From the NCBI GenBank assembly GCA_050692055.1, contig JBOGTC010000072.1, positions 1 to 64,000 of the forward strand: a stretch of DNA of 64,000 nucleotides. The letters are read 5' to 3'. Position numbers and translations under genes: made by a program. Position 1 is the first letter of the stretch, and the number at the start of each line of letters is the position of its first letter. A model generated the notes under the pieces. That model was not told where the DNA came from, searched no databases, and saw only the letters and a program-made list of their open reading frames with translations. This document shows, piece after piece, positions 59,437 through 64,000 of the stretch. The DNA is from JBOGTC01 sp050692055. Lineage in GTDB: Bacteria; Chloroflexota; Limnocylindria; QHBO01.

Positions 59437-60953
59437 CGGCGCTGCGTATCCCGGCCAGCTGGATCGCGGTGGCCGCCTTCTTCTTCCTGGTGGCGCTCCC
59501 GCGGCCGGCCATCCCGCTCATCGACGGTGACGTGTGGTGGCACATCCGGGCCGGGCGGGAGATGCTGTCCAGCGGATCGGTGCCCAGGGTCGACTCCTGG
59601 AGCATCGTCGGCGCCGGCATGCCGTGGACCAGCCAGGACTGGCTCAGCAACGTGGCGCTGGCGCTCGGGTACGGCGCCGGGGAGATCGGGCCCACGCTCC
59701 TGTCCATTGGCTGGGCGCTGCTGGTGGTGGCCGCGCTGGCGCTGCTGTGGTCGGCAATCGGCTTCCGGGTCCGCGCCGTGGGTTGGCTCGGCCGAATCCT
59801 GCTGCTCGCGGCAGGCCTCGTCGTCTCCGGCCCGACCCTCGGGGTCAGGGTTCAGGTCGTGGACCTGACACTGGCGGCGGCGGCCATGGCCGTCCTGTGG
59901 CATTACCAGGCACGCCGCAACGCCCGATGGCTGGTCGCCCTGCCGGTGCTGGCAGTGGCCTGGGCCAACCTGCACGCGGGTTGGCCGCTGCTCTTCCTGC
60001 TCGGCGGTGCGCTCGTGGTGGGCGAGGGGGCCGACCGGCTCGTCCGGCGGCGCCTCGGGCCGGCGCCGCTCAGCTGGCGCGAGCTCGGATGGCTGTGTGC
60101 CGCCCTGGTCGTGGCCCTGGCCGCGATCAGCGTCAATCCCAACGGGCCGGCGCTGTACCTCTATCCACTCGAGACGTCGGGCATCTCGGCACACCGCGCC
60201 TACCTCGCCGAGTGGCAGGCGCCGAACGTGGGCACGTTCGTGGGCCAGGTCTACCTCGGGTTCCTGGCGCTCGTTGTGCTCCCCACCCTATGGATCAGTC
60301 GCCGCCGGATGCGCGCCGCCGATCTGCTGATCCTGCTGGGAGTCGTGGTCATGGGAGCGGCCGCCGCCCGCTTCCTTCTGATCGCTGGGCCGATCGGCGC
60401 AGCCGTCGCCGCCCTCTACCTGGCGCCGGCGCTGGCTGGTTCGCGGCCTGGCCGGCGCATGGGACCGACCCTCGCGCGCCTTGCCGTGCCTCGGCCCGAT
60501 CCGCGCTACTCGGCGCTCAACGCGACCCTCATCGGGCTGGTCGCCGCCGCCGGTGTCACCCTCGCCGTGGCCCGGGTCTCTCCCAGCGTTCAGGCCGAGT
60601 CCATCGCCGGGCACATGCCGGTCGACGCCGTCGAATGGATCCGCGCCAACGATCCGGGCAGCCGCCCCTTCAACGTCTACGCCTGGGGCGGCTACCTGGG
60701 CCACATGCGGCCGACACACCCGGTCTTCATCGACGGGAGGTCCGACATCTACGGCGACGAGCCGATCCGCCGCTACGCCGCTACGATCAACCTCGAGACC
60801 GATCCGCAGGCCGTCCTCGACCGGCACGAGATCGATCACGTGCTCTTCCAGCCCGACCAGCCGCTTGCGGAGTGGCTCGACGCCAGCGAAGCGTGGCGAC
60901 AGGCCTACGCAGATGACGTCGCGGTGGTCTGGGTCCGGTCAGGGGCCGATTGA
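59433..60953 (+). CDS. Large GT-C-like membrane protein (DxxWH type, copy 1)
   Basis: The 506-residue protein has about eleven helices. Near the N-terminus the extracytoplasmic loop DGDVWWHIRAGREMLSSGS precedes GMPWTSQDWLSNV; a C-terminal soluble domain of about 120 residues has FNVYAWGGYLGHMRP and PVFIDGRSDIYGDE. Both elements recur in the convergent copy 2. The architecture fits membrane GT-C glycosyltransferases with a lipid-phosphate sugar donor, but no reaction is known. GTG 59433 overlaps paralogue D. It overlaps copy 2 by 15 bases at the 3' end. Confidence 0.75.
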   Translation: MTALRIPASWIAVAAFFFLVALPRPAIPLIDGDVWWHIRAGREMLSSGSVPRVDSWSIVGAGMPWTSQDWLSNVALALGYGAGEIGPTLLSIGWALLVVAALALLWSAIGFRVRAVGWLGRILLLAAGLVVSGPTLGVRVQVVDLTLAAAAMAVLWHYQARRNARWLVALPVLAVAWANLHAGWPLLFLLGGALVVGEGADRLVRRRLGPAPLSWRELGWLCAALVVALAAISVNPNGPALYLYPLETSGISAHRAYLAEWQAPNVGTFVGQVYLGFLALVVLPTLWISRRRMRAADLLILLGVVVMGAAAARFLLIAGPIGAAVAALYLAPALAGSRPGRRMGPTLARLAVPRPDPRYSALNATLIGLVAAAGVTLAVARVSPSVQAESIAGHMPVDAVEWIRANDPGSRPFNVYAWGGYLGHMRPTHPVFIDGRSDIYGDEPIRRYAATINLETDPQAVLDRHEIDHVLFQPDQPLAEWLDASEAWRQAYADDVAVVWVRSGAD

Positions 60954-62423
60954 GGCGGAGGCCTCCCGCGGGCAGCTCTCGCGCAGCAGGAGGACGGAGA
61001 TCTCGTCGCGGTGCGCCTCGCACCAGCCTGCCTCCTGCGCGGCACCCCGCACGAGCGGGGCCGACGGCGGCAGGAGGATCGCCTCAACCCCGTAGCGTTC
61101 CGTGAGCTCGGCCCACCCGTCGTCCGCGGCGCGGATGGTGGAGTAGTCCTGGAGGATCGCATCGCCATACATGTCGCTGCGGCCGTCGACGAAGACGCGC
61201 CCGCCATCCTCGTAATGGCGGTAGATGGCGTACCCGCCCCAGTCGTAGTCGGCCAGTACGCGGGCGTCGGGCAACACGCGCTCGAGGGCGCCGGCGCCCT
61301 CCACCGGAAAGCCGCGGCGCAGCGCCGCATCGGCGCTCACCGCGCCCGGAATGATGACGAGGACGGCGGCGACCAGGATCGCGGTGACGCCGGTCTCCAG
61401 CACCCGGCGGCCCGCATCGGTCCGGGGCCTCTCTGGCCGGTCCCACCGGAGCAGGCGATCGTCCAGGCCGAGCGCCAGCGTCGGCAGGGCGAACAGGGCG
61501 GCAAGCGGCGCGTTGCGCGTCGCGACCAGGGCCATTACGATCCCCACCAGCGACAGCGTGGTGAGCCAGCCGGGAGTCGCACGCCCGCCGTTCAACGCCA
61601 GCCCCGCGATCAGCAGGAGCAGGCCCCAGTGCCGTGGGTCGTGGAAGTCGGGCGACTGCCACTCCTGGATGTTCCGGATGCCCCAGTCGCTTCCGTCCAG
61701 GTAGCGGAGCGGGTAGACGAGCCCCTCGATCCCGGCGGGCGTCAACGCCGAAGCGGCGAAGGCGGCCGCGACCATGCCGATCACCGTCCAGCGGCGCGGC
61801 GCCATGACCGTCCGGCCAAGAAGCGAGAAGAGCGCGTAGAGGCCGAGCACGCCGAGGCCAACGACGTAGAGGCCGTGGACGTTCGCCCACAGCGCGAAGA
61901 GCGGCACCACCAGCCAGGGTCTGAGCCGATGCTCCGATCGGAGGCGCATGAGCAGGCCGATGAGCAGCGCGACCAGCAGCCACGAGATGGCCTGCGGCCG
62001 CACGGTGGCGAACGGCGCGAAGACGTAGGCCGCCAACGCCAGCAGCGCGGCGATCGACGCGACACGCACGCCCTCGGCGCGCAGGGCCAGGCCAACCACC
62101 AGCGGCGCTGCGCCGATGATGACGCCGAACACGACCCCCGCCGGGACGGCACCACCGCTCGACACGAGCAGGTGGATGAACAGCTGGCCGAGCCATTCGT
62201 GGAGGACCCATGGCTGTCCGGCCCAGGTGAAGGAGAAGGGATCCGTGGACGGCACGCTTCCCGATTCGGCGATCAGCCGGCCGGTGGTCACGTGCCAGAA
62301 GTAGTCCGCGTCGACAAGCCCGCGAGCCACCACCAGCGCCACGAAGAAAGCGACGTAGACCGCGGCCACCAGCGCGAACGGGCTGGGCAGCCAGCGCGGG
62401 GCGGCTCGGCTCGGCTGGGTCAT
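60939..62423 (-). CDS. Large GT-C-like membrane protein (DxxWH type, copy 2)
   Basis: The 494-residue protein aligns end to end with copy 1: DADYFWHVTTGRLIAESGSVP, then GQPWVLHEWLGQL, about eleven helices, and a C-terminal domain with ADYDWGGYAIYRHYEDGG and VFVDGRSDMYGDA. It is convergent with copy 1, sharing 15 bases. TAGACT nine bases before ATG 62423 suggests a leaderless start. A Cys-bearing tail (GWCEAHRDE, RESCPRE) is not in copy 1. Likely a membrane transferase adding sugars to the surface glycan. Confidence 0.75.
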   Translation of the reverse strand: MTQPSRAAPRWLPSPFALVAAVYVAFFVALVVARGLVDADYFWHVTTGRLIAESGSVPSTDPFSFTWAGQPWVLHEWLGQLFIHLLVSSGGAVPAGVVFGVIIGAAPLVVGLALRAEGVRVASIAALLALAAYVFAPFATVRPQAISWLLVALLIGLLMRLRSEHRLRPWLVVPLFALWANVHGLYVVGLGVLGLYALFSLLGRTVMAPRRWTVIGMVAAAFAASALTPAGIEGLVYPLRYLDGSDWGIRNIQEWQSPDFHDPRHWGLLLLIAGLALNGGRATPGWLTTLSLVGIVMALVATRNAPLAALFALPTLALGLDDRLLRWDRPERPRTDAGRRVLETGVTAILVAAVLVIIPGAVSADAALRRGFPVEGAGALERVLPDARVLADYDWGGYAIYRHYEDGGRVFVDGRSDMYGDAILQDYSTIRAADDGWAELTERYGVEAILLPPSAPLVRGAAQEAGWCEAHRDEISVLLLRESCPREASASIGP

Positions 62424-62432
62424 CGGCTCAGC

Positions 62433-62438
62433 AGTCTA
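62433..62438 (-). promoter_or_regulatory. -10 hexamer TAGACT, near-leaderless
   Basis: Minus strand TAGACT ends nine bases before ATG 62423. It is back to back with the TAGTAT promoter of the next gene. Confidence 0.45.
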
Positions 62439-62499
62439 CGCGGCGGCCGTGGCCGCCCGGAGGTCCCGAAAGTACCACCGCCACCCCGTGGGGGCTGGC

Positions 62500-62505
62500 T
62501 AGTAT
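62500..62505 (+). promoter_or_regulatory. -10 hexamer TAGTAT, leaderless
   Basis: TAGTAT ends seven bases before ATG 62513. No ribosome-binding site is present. Confidence 0.55.
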
Positions 62506-62512
62506 CCGCGCC

Positions 62513-64000
62513 ATGGCCCAGCCCGGACCGATGCCGGTGACGGCGGCACGCACGTCCATAGTCGACCTCGTGGCACTCACCGTCCTCGCCCTGCTGGCCC
62601 GCACCACGGCGGCCCTCCTCGTGCCGGGACCGCCGCACGTCGATGCCGCCTACTACACCCTGGTCGCCGAGCGGCTGGCCGACGGCCACGGCTTCAGCGT
62701 CCCGGTGCTGTGGAGCTTCCTCGAGGTCGGCGGCGGGCTGCCTGCCGATCCGAGCCTGCCGGTGCCGAGCAACGGCCACTGGCGACCGCTCGCCTCGATC
62801 CTGGCCGCCGGTCCCATGGCGCTGCTCGACGGCGGCTGGCGCGCCGGGCAGCTCATCATGGTGCTGCTCTCCACGCTCCTCGTCCCGGCGACGTACCTCA
62901 TCGGCTGGCAGCTGTGGCGCTCGCGCCGCGTGGCCCTGCTCGGCGCACTCCTCGCCGTCCTCGCCGGCCCGCTGCTGGTCATGTACCCGCTGGTCGAGAC
63001 CTTCGCTGTGTTCGGCGTCGCCGGCGCGACCGCCCTGTACGCCAGCGTCCGCGCCGTGGATGCCCTCCATCCGGGCCGGTGGCTGGTCCTGGCCGGCGCG
63101 GCGGCGGGTCTGGCGAGCCTGGCCCGCATCGACGGCGTGCTGCTGACCGTCGCGCCGGCCACGGCCTGGCTGGTCAGCCGCCCGTTCGGCATCGGCCCCT
63201 TCGGCTCACCCGCCCGGGCGCTCGCCTGGGGCTCGGCGAGCGCAGTCGCCTTCCTCGTCGTGCTGGGTCCCTGGCTCGTCCGCGACCTGCTGGTCTTCGG
63301 CACGCCGTTCCCGTCCGCCGGCGGGCACACCCTCTGGATCCGCGAGTACAACGAGCAGTTCTCCATCGCGAGCGACCCGACGCCGGCGACCTACCTGGCC
63401 TGGGGACCGCTGAGCATCCTCGCCTCGAAGCTCAGCGCCGCGGTCCAGGTGGTCGGGAGCACGCTGGCGGTGATGGGCGGCATCTTCGGCATCCTCTTCC
63501 TCGCCGGCCTGTGGCTGCATCGCCGCGACCGGCGGCTGGCGCCGTTCATCATCTACGTCGTCGTCCTGTTCGCCGCCATGGCGCTCATCTTTACCGTGCA
63601 CGCGCCGCGGGGCGCCTTCGTCCACTCCGCTCCCGCCTGGCTGCCGTTCGCCTTCCCCATGGCGATCGCCTCGCTGCCCGCCGTGGCCGGCGCGGCGGGT
63701 CGCGCCTGGCGGCTGCTCCGGCGGCCGGCATCCCATCGGCTGATCGAGATGGCGGGGCTGGTGGGCGCCCTCGTCCTGTCGCTCGCGGGGGGCGCGGGGC
63801 TCCTCCTCGGCTGGTCGATGACCCAGGATCGGTACGAAGCGGCCGCGAGGTTCCTCTCGTCCGAGGCCGATGCCGCCGCGGTCGTGATGAGCGCGGATCC
63901 GGCTCGGCTCAACCTGCTCACCGCCAACCCCGGCGTGCCCGCGCCGTTCGATCCGTACCCGGTCATCGAGAAGGTCGTCGAGGCGTACGACGTCGACTGG
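62513..64000 (+). CDS. GT39-like membrane glycosyltransferase (3' end outside window)
   Basis: The frame starts at ATG 62513 and is open to the last base (496 codons seen). The first helix is followed by HVDAAYYTLVAERLADGHGF, whose Asp and tandem Tyr fit the GT39/PMT first loop. Nine to ten more helices follow, with SLARIDGVLLTVAPATAWLV and the PWLVRDLLVFGTPFPS loop. A soluble segment (AAARFLSSEADAAAVVMSADP) near the end resembles the external domain of ArnT/GT39 proteins. It may add sugars from a polyprenyl-phosphate donor to proteins or glycan. Confidence 0.78.
   Translation, partial: MAQPGPMPVTAARTSIVDLVALTVLALLARTTAALLVPGPPHVDAAYYTLVAERLADGHGFSVPVLWSFLEVGGGLPADPSLPVPSNGHWRPLASILAAGPMALLDGGWRAGQLIMVLLSTLLVPATYLIGWQLWRSRRVALLGALLAVLAGPLLVMYPLVETFAVFGVAGATALYASVRAVDALHPGRWLVLAGAAAGLASLARIDGVLLTVAPATAWLVSRPFGIGPFGSPARALAWGSASAVAFLVVLGPWLVRDLLVFGTPFPSAGGHTLWIREYNEQFSIASDPTPATYLAWGPLSILASKLSAAVQVVGSTLAVMGGIFGILFLAGLWLHRRDRRLAPFIIYVVVLFAAMALIFTVHAPRGAFVHSAPAWLPFAFPMAIASLPAVAGAAGRAWRLLRRPASHRLIEMAGLVGALVLSLAGGAGLLLGWSMTQDRYEAAARFLSSEADAAAVVMSADPARLNLLTANPGVPAPFDPYPVIEKVVEAYDVDW

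Noticed and set aside
1..64000. CRISPR arrays, insertion sequences, prophage or integrase genes
   Set aside because: No spaced direct-repeat array, transposase or phage motif was seen on either strand; the only tandem array is the 9-bp repeat at 39047.

Overview
The window is GC-rich, almost fully coding DNA from one bacterial chromosome. Genes are packed with 1- or 4-base start/stop overlaps (ATGA, GTGA, TTGA). I see no rRNA, tRNA, CRISPR array, transposase or phage gene. The gene content suggests an uncultured, aerobic, heterotrophic Chloroflexota lineage (Limnocylindria/Ellin6529-like), with Actinomycetota as the alternative: a SARP-nSTAND-WD40 fusion, SufR-like regulators, an F420-type Ddn/DUF385 protein and many GT87/GT-C membrane enzymes. 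Taxonomy is inference from gene content only.

Layout. (1) 1-5910: a giant SARP/pseudokinase/nSTAND/WD40 protein, cut by the window start, followed upstream by two genes for small exported proteins. Each of these two has the same 11-bp-pitch heptamer repeat in front of it. (2) 6301-10380: a SufR-like regulator and a frameshifted transaldolase, divergent from an operon of two His-containing small membrane proteins, a cupredoxin lipoprotein and a DUF2935 protein. A duplicated operator-like motif lies between them. (3) 10358-16383: glycogen-debranching-type enzyme, SDR, SRPBCC and DUF2231 genes, a small Cys protein, a second SufR-like regulator and a Ddn-like enzyme. (4) 16592-21886: a LuxR-type two-component pair, a membrane protein, a GT4 glycosyltransferase and an MFS transporter. 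(5) 21934-36852: a large carbohydrate-catabolic locus with a PTE-like hydrolase, FAD oxidoreductase, GntR and ROK regulators, ROK kinase, a ribose-type ABC importer, SIS protein, DeoC-like aldolase, TIM-barrel isomerase and two Gfo/Idh dehydrogenases. (6) 37118-38812: YtxH-like, Pcm and YggT genes. (7) 39091-64000: a surface-polysaccharide locus with GT4 enzymes, flippase, DegT aminotransferase, a PglC-like/PglF-like fusion, O-antigen ligase, four GT87-like enzymes, an HTTM-DCC fusion, a sulfatase-superfamily protein, a spermidine-synthase-like membrane protein and GT39-like enzymes.

Regulation. At 14 transcription-unit starts a TAnnnT hexamer lies only 5-9 bases before an ATG or GTG, without a usable Shine-Dalgarno sequence. 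Leaderless transcription therefore looks like the main mode here. Genes inside operons or with longer leaders often keep a Shine-Dalgarno sequence.

Working model. The sugar importer feeds a ROK kinase, dehydrogenases, isomerase and a DeoC-type aldolase, while the PTE-like hydrolase and FAD enzyme act on a linked substrate. The polysaccharide locus builds and modifies a nucleotide sugar, loads it on a lipid carrier, flips it and polymerises or ligates it.
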